Assembly (NCBI RefSeq): GCF_044788715.1
Contig: NZ_CP173170.1
Location: 1,922,001-1,986,000 of the forward strand
DNA: 64,000 nucleotides
Direction: 5' to 3'
Source of the DNA: Methylotuvimicrobium sp018830325
GTDB taxonomy: Bacteria; Pseudomonadota; Gammaproteobacteria; Methylococcales; Methylomonadaceae
The position numbers and the translations under genes were made by a program. The notes under the pieces were generated by a model that was not told the DNA's origin, ran no database searches, and was given only the letters and a program-made list of their open reading frames with translations. Positions 8,935 through 17,557 of this stretch are shown piece after piece. Positions within the stretch are counted from its first letter, which is position 1. Each line of letters opens with the position of its first letter.

Positions 8935-9852
8935 ATGAAAGAGCAATTGTTTACTTTTGAACAAATTCATATTGAAGTCGCACGAAATGCTTCCGACGAC
9001 TTCAACCTGTTTCACGATAAACACAAATGGTTGCAGATTACTCATAATCCATTTAAAGGCCCCATCGTGCTGGGTTTTCAGTTGAACACACTGATCGAAT
9101 ACCAGATGCGACTGTACCGCGAGGCGCAGCATGAGGAGCAGATCATAGCCGATAAACAATTGCGATTTAGCAATTACCAGATTATTTTCGTCAATGCCTT
9201 ACGGCCGAGCCAGGAATTTTCGCTGGAAATTAAAAAAACCTTGATTAACACGATTCCCGATTTGACGTTGACTAACCGCGTCGTCATAAAGTCGCAAGGC
9301 AAAACGATTTTGCTCGGCTATAAAAAAGAAACCCAAGCGCCGCTGTTTTTAGCGAATACTGATTTAGACGGCTTGCCGGATCTGCATACGGTTGCCGATA
9401 AAACCCTGGTGCCGGGCAGCGATTACTTTTTAATGCGAAAATGGATGCACAATGGCAATGTCAAAAATTTTCTATCGGGCTCTCTGGCCGAGCAATCTGA
9501 TTATTTTGACGAACTCGCCGATGTTGCCCATTATCCTGAAATATTTCCTTGCAGCTTAACTTCCGGAGTCTTACTAGAAAAGGCCCAACTGGAGAATCAC
9601 GATTTCAAGGCTAATCCAATGGTCTATACCTCGCATGAGTTATCGATCGACCGTCATTGGGTCGGGCAACTGAAAAACAACGATAAAGTTTATATATTGG
9701 TCAAACAACTGCCGGAGTCCAAAAACAATACCCTCAATAACACTAGAATCTTGTTGCGTTCTTACGAATGCTACGGGGTGCTGGAAAATAGGCAGATTCT
9801 ATTCAGAATCAAACTAAACTTGGTGCCGTTGGAGGAAATCTTAAAAATTTGA
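8935..9852 (+). CDS. Probable double-hotdog (MaoC-like) protein
   Basis: 305 residues. The N-terminal part reads VEVARNA-like into ASDDFNLFHDKH...NPFKGPIVLGFQL (about 17-50). This resembles the hydratase-2/MaoC pattern (A-S-x-D-x-N-x-x-H followed by G-x-I-V-x-G), so a hotdog fold acting on an acyl-thioester is plausible. The second half (LTSGVLLEKAQLENHDFKAN... to FRIKLNLVPLEEI) has the length and beta-rich character of a second, degenerate hotdog. It is monocistronic, with no good Shine-Dalgarno before ATG 8935. Substrate unknown; family membership rests on motif resemblance only. Confidence 0.55.
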   Translation: MKEQLFTFEQIHIEVARNASDDFNLFHDKHKWLQITHNPFKGPIVLGFQLNTLIEYQMRLYREAQHEEQIIADKQLRFSNYQIIFVNALRPSQEFSLEIKKTLINTIPDLTLTNRVVIKSQGKTILLGYKKETQAPLFLANTDLDGLPDLHTVADKTLVPGSDYFLMRKWMHNGNVKNFLSGSLAEQSDYFDELADVAHYPEIFPCSLTSGVLLEKAQLENHDFKANPMVYTSHELSIDRHWVGQLKNNDKVYILVKQLPESKNNTLNNTRILLRSYECYGVLENRQILFRIKLNLVPLEEILKI

Positions 9853-9895
9853 AATTAAAAAGCTAACGGGGTAGTCGGTAGTAGACCTTAATATA

Positions 9896-9936
9896 CCTTC
9901 CGCACTTCAAATTTCGTCAGTGCCAGAGGAGGCGCC
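9896..9936. repeat. Short dispersed repeat, core copy 2
   Basis: CCTTCCGCACTTCAAATTTC, then GTCAGTGCCAGAGGAGGCGCC. It matches 62048-62084 over ~37 bases with a few changes, and the first 23 bases match 8435-8457. It lies between the hotdog gene and the MITE at 10007, in a stretch with no gene. Confidence 0.6.
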
Positions 9937-10006
9937 TGGATCACCTGCAAATAAGCAAAAAAGGGTTGCTTTTTGGTGCGATGTTTTGGTTTTTAGGTGT
10001 CATTAT

Positions 10007-10168
10007 CCTAAATTTGGCAGTTTAACCATGAAGTACATGAAGTTCCTGAAAAATTTCAAGATATTACCTAAGCGTTCTCGCTAACCTTTTGAATGAGTGC
10101 TCTATACAAGTTCCACAGCAAGTTATTGAATTAACTTTATATTCTTTATAGTGAAATGCTTTTTTAGG
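10007..10168. mobile_element. MITE-like element, CCTAAA family, copy 2
   Basis: 162 bp from CCTAAATTTGGCAGTTTAAC to GCTTTTTTAGG. It is in inverted orientation to copy 1 (3437-3601) and nearly identical along most of its length. The flanking 5-mers are ATTAT (10002-10006) and ATTAT (10169-10173), a perfect target duplication. It has no coding capacity. The remaining 10174-10344 is A/T-rich leader DNA of the next gene. Confidence 0.85.
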
Positions 10169-10344
10169 ATTATTAGGTTGTTTTCTGTTTCTTTGAACGG
10201 ATCGAAACAGCATAAATGCCATGTTGCGAATTCGATGGTGGATTCCCGTTTGTAAATATTATTAATTTTTAATTTAAGTTCGAGTTAACATAAACAATCG
10301 AGAATCCGAACTTGTGTAAATTTACGAAGGTGTAATGAAATCCA

Positions 10345-11196
10345 GTGTCAGGAAAAAAACGTTTGTGGTTGTTATTGCTGTTGTTACTGATATCCGGATG
10401 GATTGCATGGCATTTTCCTGATTACTCACCTTTAAAAAGCGGAATAGAAACGGAGTGGGATCTGAGCCGCTATCAACCGATTGGACCTGCTCGACGTGTC
10501 GACGGCATCCGAGAAAATCTCTCGGGAATCACCTATCATCCGCCATCGGGTCTGCTTTATGCCGTGACCAATAACCCCCGTAAGATTCATGTTCTCAATA
10601 AAAATGGCGAGTTGCAGCGGACAATTGATTTACCCGGTTTTCGGGATACCGAGTCCATAACCTACCTGTATGATAATTTTTTTGTGATTGCCGAAGAAAA
10701 TCTCTACAACCTGATGCGGGTGGAAATCACTGAGGCAACAGAATCGATATCGCACGATCAGTCTGTAAGGTTTAATCTGGCAGAAAAAGATGATGACAAT
10801 AGCGGTATCGAAGGCGTAGCGTGGTCGCAACAATTTGGCTTATTTGCGGTGAAAGAAACGCCTCCCGGCATTTTGCATCAGCCAGTTGATGGGCGGGGTA
10901 TGGGCGTAGATTTGTCAGGATTATTGTCTATGCGACTGAAGGTAAGGGATTATGCCGGATTGAGTGTATTGCCTGGGAAGGAAGATAGGTTATTGATATT
11001 GAGTGAATCCTCCGACAGTCTGCATGTCGTCGATATGCAGGGGCGGGAATTATCGCGGCTCAGTTTACGCGAAGGAAAATTGGGTTTGATTGGCTGGCTA
11101 TGGCAACCGGAAGGCGTGGCTGTTGATGACGACGGCCGAATTTATGTGGTCGGAGAGCCAAATCAATTTCTAGTTTTGGAACGGAGTCCGGGTTGA
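10345..11196 (+). CDS. SdiA-regulated domain (YjiK-like) membrane-anchored beta-propeller protein
   Basis: 283 residues from a GTG start. An N-terminal membrane anchor (LWLLLLLLLISGWIAWHF) is followed by repeated propeller-type blades: LSGITYHPPSGLLYAVTNNP, FRDTESITYLYDNFFVIAEE, NSGIEGVAWSQQFGLFAVKE, DYAGLSVLPGKEDRLLILSE and WQPEGVAVDDDGRIYVVGEP. The L-x-G-I-x-(Y/W) blade starts and E-x-x-x-L/I-x-E pattern are typical of the SdiA-regulated family, which has a six-bladed propeller-like fold. It would sit in the periplasm, tethered to the inner membrane. An upstream ATG at 10335 is in another frame and stops early. Function unknown; no link to quorum sensing is visible here. Confidence 0.75.
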   Translation: MSGKKRLWLLLLLLLISGWIAWHFPDYSPLKSGIETEWDLSRYQPIGPARRVDGIRENLSGITYHPPSGLLYAVTNNPRKIHVLNKNGELQRTIDLPGFRDTESITYLYDNFFVIAEENLYNLMRVEITEATESISHDQSVRFNLAEKDDDNSGIEGVAWSQQFGLFAVKETPPGILHQPVDGRGMGVDLSGLLSMRLKVRDYAGLSVLPGKEDRLLILSESSDSLHVVDMQGRELSRLSLREGKLGLIGWLWQPEGVAVDDDGRIYVVGEPNQFLVLERSPG

Positions 11197-11523
11197 TAGA
11201 TTTCGCAGCCTCGCTATTAACAGATAATTGAAATCATTCGGCGTAGGCGATAAAAAGAAGCAGGACGGTATGTGCTTGAGCGTTGGAAGTGTTGAGCAAA
11301 AAATGGGTTCATAATAAAAATAAGCTCACCTATTTGCCTGTCGTAGTCTGCGTATTAGCCTTGAAAAGTAACCCGACCGCTTTTCCAAAAAGCCAAGTTT
11401 TCTGGCTTGCTTTAGTTGTAGGGAGTAACAATTGCTCCGTGAGCGGAATCATTAAAAAATCATAAATCAAAAGCCCCTCGTGCGTTTCTTTTTTGCTAAA
11501 TACTTAAATGCTTCATACCGGTA
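11197..11523. other. Intergenic region without a supported gene
   Basis: The 327 bp between two convergent genes hold only a 60-codon open frame (from 11283) with no recognisable domain and no good ribosome binding site. No strong terminator hairpin with a T run is visible for either gene. Confidence 0.4.
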
Positions 11524-12441
11524 TCATGATTTCAGATATTTCAATGCCATCACTGCGGCGCTGGTGCGGTTTTCAACGTTCATTTTTTTAAACACTTGCT
11601 CTAGATGTTTATTGACGGTGCGAGGGCTCATTTCTAGGATCGATCCAATCTCGCGGTTGGTTTTACCTTTCGCTATCCAAAGTAGCACTTCGGATTCGCG
11701 CTCTGTTAAAAAAAGGTTGGCTCGTAATATTTCCTCTTCCGTTGCGTGTTCGGAATCGACGATTCGTATCAGATGTTCTTTGTTACCGGTTTGACCGATA
11801 TATTTCATTTCAAGAGATTTTGTTTCCAGGTTTACCGTTTGCCCTTTTTCTCTGTTGTATTGAGGCGATAGCATGAGTCTGAGCGGTTTTATCAACGATT
11901 CATCGAGCTGTTCGGTATTCAAACCGGAGACCGAGAATAATTGAACGGCTTGTGGAGTGGCCCAAAGCAAGCGGCCGTTAGAATCGATCGAAAATAAATA
12001 TTGTCCTGCTGAATCCAATGCGGCGCGCGCGCTTTTGGTTAATCTGGCATTTGCCAAATGAACCCGCATTCTTGCGATGAGCTCCTCTCCTTTTACCGGT
12101 TTCGTGACGTAATCGACTCCGCCGGCTTCCAATCCTTTGACGATGCTTTCAGAGTCCGATAAACCGGTCATGAAAACGACGGGAATATCGGCCGAATTGC
12201 GATGTTGTTTAAGTTTTTTGCAGGTCTCGAAGCCGTCCATGTTGGGCATGAGTGCGTCCAACAAGATAATGTCGGGATTGATATTGTTTAGGATTGTTAG
12301 TGCTTGCGAACCTTCCAGTGCAACTAAGACGGCAAATCCCGCTCTATCCAATGTGTCGTTCAGCATGCTCAGCGTGTCCGGCGAATCGTCGACGACCAGT
12401 ACGACATCTTTTTTCAATTCTAATGGGCGTGTCGGATTCAT
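11524..12441 (-). CDS. Response regulator, REC - PAS-like - LuxR HTH (second copy)
   Basis: 305 residues, paralogous to the regulator at 2399-3382. The receiver has acidic residues D18/D19, phospho-acceptor D62 (IILLDALMPNMDG), T92-type MTGL and the K of VTKPV. The middle segment reads FSIDSNGRLLWATPQAVQLF (PAS-like). The HTH is LTERESEVLLWIAKGKTNRE with SPRTVNKHLEQVFKKMNVEN. Its start overlaps the end of the permease-kinase gene by 4 bases (ATGA), so the two are made from one transcript and almost certainly form a sensor-regulator pair. The kinase gene diverges from the amide operon, making that intergenic region the most likely target. Confidence 0.9.
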   Translation of the reverse strand: MNPTRPLELKKDVVLVVDDSPDTLSMLNDTLDRAGFAVLVALEGSQALTILNNINPDIILLDALMPNMDGFETCKKLKQHRNSADIPVVFMTGLSDSESIVKGLEAGGVDYVTKPVKGEELIARMRVHLANARLTKSARAALDSAGQYLFSIDSNGRLLWATPQAVQLFSVSGLNTEQLDESLIKPLRLMLSPQYNREKGQTVNLETKSLEMKYIGQTGNKEHLIRIVDSEHATEEEILRANLFLTERESEVLLWIAKGKTNREIGSILEMSPRTVNKHLEQVFKKMNVENRTSAAVMALKYLKS

Positions 12442-15400
12442 AACATTTCTTCAAGGCAAGTAACGAGTTCATCGAATCGGTAGTTTTTAACAAGGTTTGT
12501 AAGGCGATCAGCATGTTGCTTTTTTAGTTTTCGATCTTTTTCCAAGCCTTTCAAGAAACTGAGTAATTCGTTCATATAGCCGATTTTAGCGAGCTGGATC
12601 ATCGTTTCTCGATCCGATCGATTGAGCATTCGGTAGGGTAGCAATGTTATTTCTGAATGGCTTTCAATCTTCCTAGGTGGAGAACTTTCACTCGCTAAGG
12701 GAGGGGGTATTTTCCCTTCATCGGAAAAAGAGTCGCCGGTGCTGTAGACCCAACGAATCGGCAAATATTTTTGGATCAGATCCATCATATTGGTCAATTT
12801 TATCGGTTTGACGAGATAAGCATCGTAGGGTAGGTGTTCCGCGAATATCGAATTCGGTTGATGGGCGTTAGCGGAAACCATGATTACGGTTGCCGATGGA
12901 ATTTGGCTTCGAATGCGACCGGCCAATTCCCAACCGCTCATGCCGGGCATGGCTATATCCAATAAAAAAATTTGGGGTTTTTTTTTGCAATATTGCAACA
13001 TATCCAGGCAAGTTAACCCATCTTGGGCTTGAAACACGTTGAATCCCAGAGGAGATAGCATGTCAATCAACAAGCCGCGATGACTGGGGTCGTCGTCAAC
13101 GATGAAAATCGTCTGCTCGATGCCTTGATAGCCGCTGGGTATGGCGGCCGGTTGATCGTGCGGTGCCTTAATGGCGTTAACACTGGAAAGCATTAAAGAA
13201 ACTTTGAAAAGACTGCCTTGATTGGGACTGCTTTTTACGGTGATCTCGCCACCCATGATATCGGTCAAGAAGCGCGTAATCGTCAAGCCAAGGCCTGTGC
13301 CCGAAATGTAAGGCGCTCCGGCTTTTCGAATTCTTTCGAAAGGTTGAAAGATTTTTTCAATATTTTCCGGTTCGATGCCTTCACCTGTGTCCTTGATCGA
13401 AAAGACGGCGACTTGGTTGCGATAGGATACCGAAAAATATACTTCGCCCTGATGCGTATATTTAACGGCGTTAGAAATCAAATTGATCAATATTTGGCGT
13501 AACCGTTTTTCATCGGTTCGAATAGTTTTCGGTAAAGGTGTTAACTGTTCGTGCACGAATTGAATACCTTTGGCTGTAGACTGAACCTTAAACATATTCA
13601 CGATTTGATCGAGCATCGCGATAAAGTCGACATCGTTCTTAGAGATTTGTAGCCGGCCGGCTTCTATTCTGGAAATATCCAATAGGCCTTCGATAATGTC
13701 CGCCAAATGTTCGCTACTGCGCCGAATGACCGACAAAGCGTCTCTCCGGTTGCCGGGAATGGCTTTATCTTTCTCCAGTAGTTGAGCATAGCCGAGTATC
13801 GCATTGAGCGGCGACCTCAATTCGTGGCTAATACCGGTCAGATAACGGCTCTTGGCTTGATTCGCGGCTTCCGCTACCTCTTTCGCTTGCTGCAGCTTAA
13901 GATCGGTCATTTGATGGGCTTCGATTTCAGCAATCAACAGATCGGTTTGATTGCGGGATTCTTCCAGCGCCAATTTCCTGCTTTCATGAAGCAGTGAGAA
14001 CATCCACGATACGACGCCTGAAATAATCAGCAAGATGAAGAAAATATTGATTAGGGCATCGGTGATTAGAGCTTTATCGATAGTTTCGTCCGACGTGATC
14101 TGGAAATAAATCAGCGCAAGCAAGGAGGACATCAAAATGCCGGTAAGTACAAACAAGCCGAAAAAGTTTCCTAGCCTTGCCGTGATGATTCCGCTCCAAG
14201 TATCCGGCATGATTTTGTTCAATGCCGAGGAAATTTGATCCGCCATGCCGGCATTGGTTTTACACATATCGTGACACCGGCTGTCGAGTGAGCAGCATAG
14301 CGAGCAGATTGCTCCGGCATAGGCCGGACAGAGCGACATGTCCTCCGGCTCGAAGTGATGTTCGCAAATACAACAAACCTGGTCAGGATTATTGCCGGCA
14401 TTCTCCGGATCCCTGGCGATGTAATAACGTCCATTCGTCAACCAGGCAATCAAGGGCGTACAAAAAAAAGTAAGGGCTAATGTGAGATAAGGCGACATGG
14501 CCTGAAAGTTAATACCAAACAAGCCGCTATAAGCGATCAAACCAATCAAAGAGGCGGTCAGCATAGAACCGATACCGACCGGGTTGATATCGTATAAATG
14601 AGCCCTTTTGAATTCCATTTTTTGAGGTCTTAGGCCAAGAGGGAGGTTGATAGTCAAATCGGCAGCCAATGAACCGACCCAAGCAATTGCGATGATGGCA
14701 AATAAGCCAAGGATTTCTTTAAGCGCATGATAAATTCCCAGTTCCATCAACATCAGTGCGATGACGACGTTGAAAACCAACCAAACTACGCGTCCGGGAT
14801 GATTTTGAGTCGTTCTGGAAAAAAAATTAGACCATGCGATGGACCCGGCATAGGCATTTGTCACATTGATTTTCAGTTGCGAGAATATGACAAAAATGCC
14901 GGTCAATAACAACGGCAGTTCCGGGGATGAGGTCAAATAGCCGAATGCGGTCAGATACATGTGATTCGGGTCCGAAGCTTGCTCAAAGCCGATGCCGTGC
15001 TCGATAGCCAAAACGGCAAGAAATGAGCCGATAAGGATCTTAGCTATTCCGGGGAAAATCCAGCCGGGGCCGCCGGAAATCAAAGCGGCCCACCAAGTAA
15101 ACTTGTTTCGCTTGCTCTTTTCGGGCAGAAACCTGAGAAAGTCGACTTGTTCGCCCACTTGAGCAATCAAGGAAAACGCAACGACGGATGCAGCGCCGAA
15201 AGCCGCAAGATCAAAGTCTTCTGTCGCCGTTATCGGCTTATACCCTGTCCAGAGAGCCATTGCATCGTCCGATTTGAGAGCGATACAAACCAGAGGAATA
15301 ATTTGGAGAGCTATCCAAAGAGGGTGAGTCCATACTTGAAACCGGCTGATTAGGGTAATGCCATGCGTAACCAGAGGGATCACGACCAACGAGCTAATAA

Positions 15401-15860
15401 GATAACCGATAGACAATGGGATGTTTAGCGTGAGTTCCAGCGCCATTGAGAGAATGGTGGCTTCCAGTGCAAAAAATATGAACGTGAACGACGCATAAAT
15501 TAAAGAAGTGACCGTGGATCCGATATAACCGAATCCTGCTCCGCGGGTTAGAAGATCAATGTCCGTGCCTAGTTTGGCCGCGTGATAACTGATCGGTAAA
15601 CCGGTTAAAAAAATGATCGCACCGACGGTTAAAACGGCTGACACCGCGTTGACGAATCCGTAGGTCAAGGTCAAGGTGCCGCCGATCGCTTCGAGCGCGA
15701 GAAACGAAATCCCGCCGAGCGCAGTCAACGATACTTGCCATTCGGACCATTTCCTGGATTTTTTAGCGGTAAAGCGGAGCGCATAATCTTCGAGCGTTTG
15801 ATTGGCGACCCACCGGTTGTAATTGCGCCGTACTCGAAAGATTTTTTGTTGTCCGTTCAT
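12438..15860 (-). CDS. NCS1 permease-hybrid histidine kinase fusion (second copy)
   Basis: 1140 residues with the same architecture as the protein at 3631-7032. The NCS1 membrane domain covers ~1-480 (NYNRWVANQTLEDYALRF, DIDLLTRGAGFGYIGSTVTS, VGEQVDFLRFLPEKS, INVTNAYAGSIAWSNFFSR). The Cys cluster is C496, C497, C499, C511, C519, C522, C523, C529, C533. Two helices (~562-625) and a coiled coil follow. The kinase has H679 (ISHELRSPLNAILGYAQLL), N box ISNAVKYT, DTGEGI and GTGLGLTIT. The receiver has D968 (FLLDIAMPGMSG), and there is a helical tail. A His replaces nothing essential, so kinase and receiver look active. Conservation of permease signature segments and cysteines in both copies suggests the membrane part is a functional sensor or transceptor. 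It diverges from the amide ABC operon across a 308-bp gap. Confidence 0.88.
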   Translation of the reverse strand: MNGQQKIFRVRRNYNRWVANQTLEDYALRFTAKKSRKWSEWQVSLTALGGISFLALEAIGGTLTLTYGFVNAVSAVLTVGAIIFLTGLPISYHAAKLGTDIDLLTRGAGFGYIGSTVTSLIYASFTFIFFALEATILSMALELTLNIPLSIGYLISSLVVIPLVTHGITLISRFQVWTHPLWIALQIIPLVCIALKSDDAMALWTGYKPITATEDFDLAAFGAASVVAFSLIAQVGEQVDFLRFLPEKSKRNKFTWWAALISGGPGWIFPGIAKILIGSFLAVLAIEHGIGFEQASDPNHMYLTAFGYLTSSPELPLLLTGIFVIFSQLKINVTNAYAGSIAWSNFFSRTTQNHPGRVVWLVFNVVIALMLMELGIYHALKEILGLFAIIAIAWVGSLAADLTINLPLGLRPQKMEFKRAHLYDINPVGIGSMLTASLIGLIAYSGLFGINFQAMSPYLTLALTFFCTPLIAWLTNGRYYIARDPENAGNNPDQVCCICEHHFEPEDMSLCPAYAGAICSLCCSLDSRCHDMCKTNAGMADQISSALNKIMPDTWSGIITARLGNFFGLFVLTGILMSSLLALIYFQITSDETIDKALITDALINIFFILLIISGVVSWMFSLLHESRKLALEESRNQTDLLIAEIEAHQMTDLKLQQAKEVAEAANQAKSRYLTGISHELRSPLNAILGYAQLLEKDKAIPGNRRDALSVIRRSSEHLADIIEGLLDISRIEAGRLQISKNDVDFIAMLDQIVNMFKVQSTAKGIQFVHEQLTPLPKTIRTDEKRLRQILINLISNAVKYTHQGEVYFSVSYRNQVAVFSIKDTGEGIEPENIEKIFQPFERIRKAGAPYISGTGLGLTITRFLTDIMGGEITVKSSPNQGSLFKVSLMLSSVNAIKAPHDQPAAIPSGYQGIEQTIFIVDDDPSHRGLLIDMLSPLGFNVFQAQDGLTCLDMLQYCKKKPQIFLLDIAMPGMSGWELAGRIRSQIPSATVIMVSANAHQPNSIFAEHLPYDAYLVKPIKLTNMMDLIQKYLPIRWVYSTGDSFSDEGKIPPPLASESSPPRKIESHSEITLLPYRMLNRSDRETMIQLAKIGYMNELLSFLKGLEKDRKLKKQHADRLTNLVKNYRFDELVTCLEEML

Positions 15861-16061
15861 GCAACGAAGCTCATGGTATTAATCGATCGATGCCGATGGG
15901 TGTTGGATTGATGAAAAGTACTCTGATCGACTTTATATCTATTGAATTCATAACGAAATACACTCGTTGGAATGGCTTGCTATATGCTAAAAATATAATA
16001 ATAAATCAGCATGTTATGAGATTTATATTGGAAGGTTAACAGCAAGCTATAGAGAAGGGCA

Positions 16062-16077
16062 TACGTCAAATGACGTA
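16062..16077. promoter_or_regulatory. Palindrome upstream of the amide transport operon, candidate operator
   Basis: TACGTCA-AA-TGACGTA is a perfect 7-bp inverted repeat with a 2-bp centre, 91 bp upstream of ATG 16169. It lies in the 308-bp region divergent between the second permease-kinase and the binding-protein gene. Its size suits a dimeric HTH regulator; binding by the LuxR-type regulators encoded nearby is an inference. I found no convincing sigma54 (-24/-12) promoter in this gap. Confidence 0.45.
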
Positions 16078-16168
16078 AGACGGGTGAGCATCCGCCTAAT
16101 GGTTAAACGAAGCGCTTTGCCGGACACTGTCAGCGAACCAAACAAAATTTAATTTGGAGAGCTTAAAC

Positions 16169-17449
16169 ATGTGTATCTTTAATTATGAAAGTGGGAGCCG
16201 GGATAATTCTCCGGTATTCAAGCGCCGGAGTTTTATTAAAACATTGATCGCTTTTCCGCTGGGTCTGATCTTGGCATCTTCCTCCCTTAGTTGGGCCACC
16301 CCCCCGACAAGTGAAGTCAATACAACAGGATTGGCTGTGACCGACGATACGGTTACGGTCGGTATTTTGCACTCTGTTACCGGTACGATGGCTATTAGCG
16401 AAACCGGATCGGTGCAAGCGGAAAAGCTCGCAATCGATCAGATTAACGCCATGGGCGGCGTACTCGGCCGCAAGATCGAATACATTCAAGAGGACGGCGC
16501 CAGCGATTGGCCGACTTTCGCCGAAAAATCGAAAAAATTATTGGTCAACGACAAAGTCGCTTCCGTGTTCGGGTGTTGGACTTCGGCCTCGCGCAAGGCC
16601 GTTCTACCTGTTTTCGAGCAATATAACGGCATGCTGTACTATCCGACTTTCTATGAAGGGCTCGAACAGTCTCCAAATGTAATCTATACCGGCCAGGAAG
16701 CGACGCAGCAAATCATCGCCGGTATCGATTGGGTGGTCAAGGAAAAAGGAGCGAAAACATTCTTCTTGTTGGGTTCGGATTATATCTGGCCGCGTACCTC
16801 CAATAAAATCGCCAGAAAACATATCGAAAAACTGGGATTAAAGGTCGTCGGCGAAGAATATTATCCGTTAGGACATACGCAGTTCAATTCAGTGATCAAC
16901 AAAATCAAGTTGAAAAAGCCGGATGTGATTTATGCCATCGTGGTCGGCGGTTCCAATGTTGCCTTCTATAAGCAGCTCAAAGCGGCCGGTATCGACTTGA
17001 CCAAAGAGAAGCCTCTTCTATTGACGATTTCGGTGACCGAAGACGAAATTTTGGGTATCGGCGGTGAAAATATCGAAGGGGCTTATGCCGCGATGAAATA
17101 TTTTCAAAGCCTCGATAATCCGAACAACACAGCGTTCGTGCAAGCATTCAAAGACAAATGGGGACAAGATATCGTTATAGGCGACGTCACCCAAGCAGCT
17201 TACTTGGGCCCTTGGTTATGGAAAGCTGCCGTCGAAAAAGCCGGCTCGTTCGATATCGATAAAGTTCGTGCCGCATCGCCGGGTATCGAGTTGACGACCG
17301 CACCGGAAGGCTACGTTCGCATTCATGAAAATCATCACTTGTGGTCCAAGACTAGAGTCGGTTTAGCGCAAAAAGACGGTCAATATAAAGTTGTTTATGA
17401 AAGCGAGGAATTGATCGAACCGAACCCTTTCCCGGTAGGTTATCAATAA
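16169..17449 (+). CDS. Amide/urea ABC transporter, periplasmic substrate-binding protein (FmdD/UrtA type)
   Basis: 426 residues from ATG 16169, which has GGAG at 16156-16159 as Shine-Dalgarno; the longer TTG reading begins inside that site. The N-terminus carries a twin-arginine-like signal (KRRSFIKTLIAFPLGLILA, cleavage near SWA). The body is a branched-chain amino acid/amide-binding fold: VTVGILHSVTGTMAISETG, QINAMGGVLGRKIEYIQEDG, VFGCWTSASRKAVLPVFEQ, NGMLYYPTFYEG, DYIWPRTSNK. These are the features of UrtA and of FmdD, the binding protein for short-chain amides and urea in Methylophilus. A formamidase follows and no urease is present, so short-chain amides (formamide, acetamide) are the more likely substrates. 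It is the first gene of the transport operon. Confidence 0.88.
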   Translation: MCIFNYESGSRDNSPVFKRRSFIKTLIAFPLGLILASSSLSWATPPTSEVNTTGLAVTDDTVTVGILHSVTGTMAISETGSVQAEKLAIDQINAMGGVLGRKIEYIQEDGASDWPTFAEKSKKLLVNDKVASVFGCWTSASRKAVLPVFEQYNGMLYYPTFYEGLEQSPNVIYTGQEATQQIIAGIDWVVKEKGAKTFFLLGSDYIWPRTSNKIARKHIEKLGLKVVGEEYYPLGHTQFNSVINKIKLKKPDVIYAIVVGGSNVAFYKQLKAAGIDLTKEKPLLLTISVTEDEILGIGGENIEGAYAAMKYFQSLDNPNNTAFVQAFKDKWGQDIVIGDVTQAAYLGPWLWKAAVEKAGSFDIDKVRAASPGIELTTAPEGYVRIHENHHLWSKTRVGLAQKDGQYKVVYESEELIEPNPFPVGYQ

Positions 17450-17487
17450 AGCCTTAGATTTCGGCACTGCACCGTTTATGTTCGAAG

Positions 17488-17516
17488 CCTCTCTCCCGGG
17501 ATTTGAGGGAGAGAGG
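17488..17516 (+). promoter_or_regulatory. Intercistronic stem-loop between binding protein and permease genes
   Basis: CCTCTCTCCC and GGGAGAGAGG pair perfectly over 10 bp around a 9-base loop, 38 bp after the binding-protein stop. No T run follows, so it is unlikely to be a complete terminator. Such hairpins often stabilise the abundant binding-protein mRNA relative to the downstream permease message. Confidence 0.6.
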
Positions 17517-17557
17517 AAATTTAAAAAAGTCCGACCGTTAGCAAAGAGGATTGAGTC

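Noticed and set aside
11283..11465. 60-codon open frame between convergent genes
   Set aside because: No Shine-Dalgarno, no domain, downstream half reads like intergenic A/T-rich DNA.
15961..15985. Possible sigma54 -24/-12 promoter (TGGAATGGCTTGCT)
   Set aside because: Only 8 bases separate the GG and GC dinucleotides; sigma54 promoters need 10.
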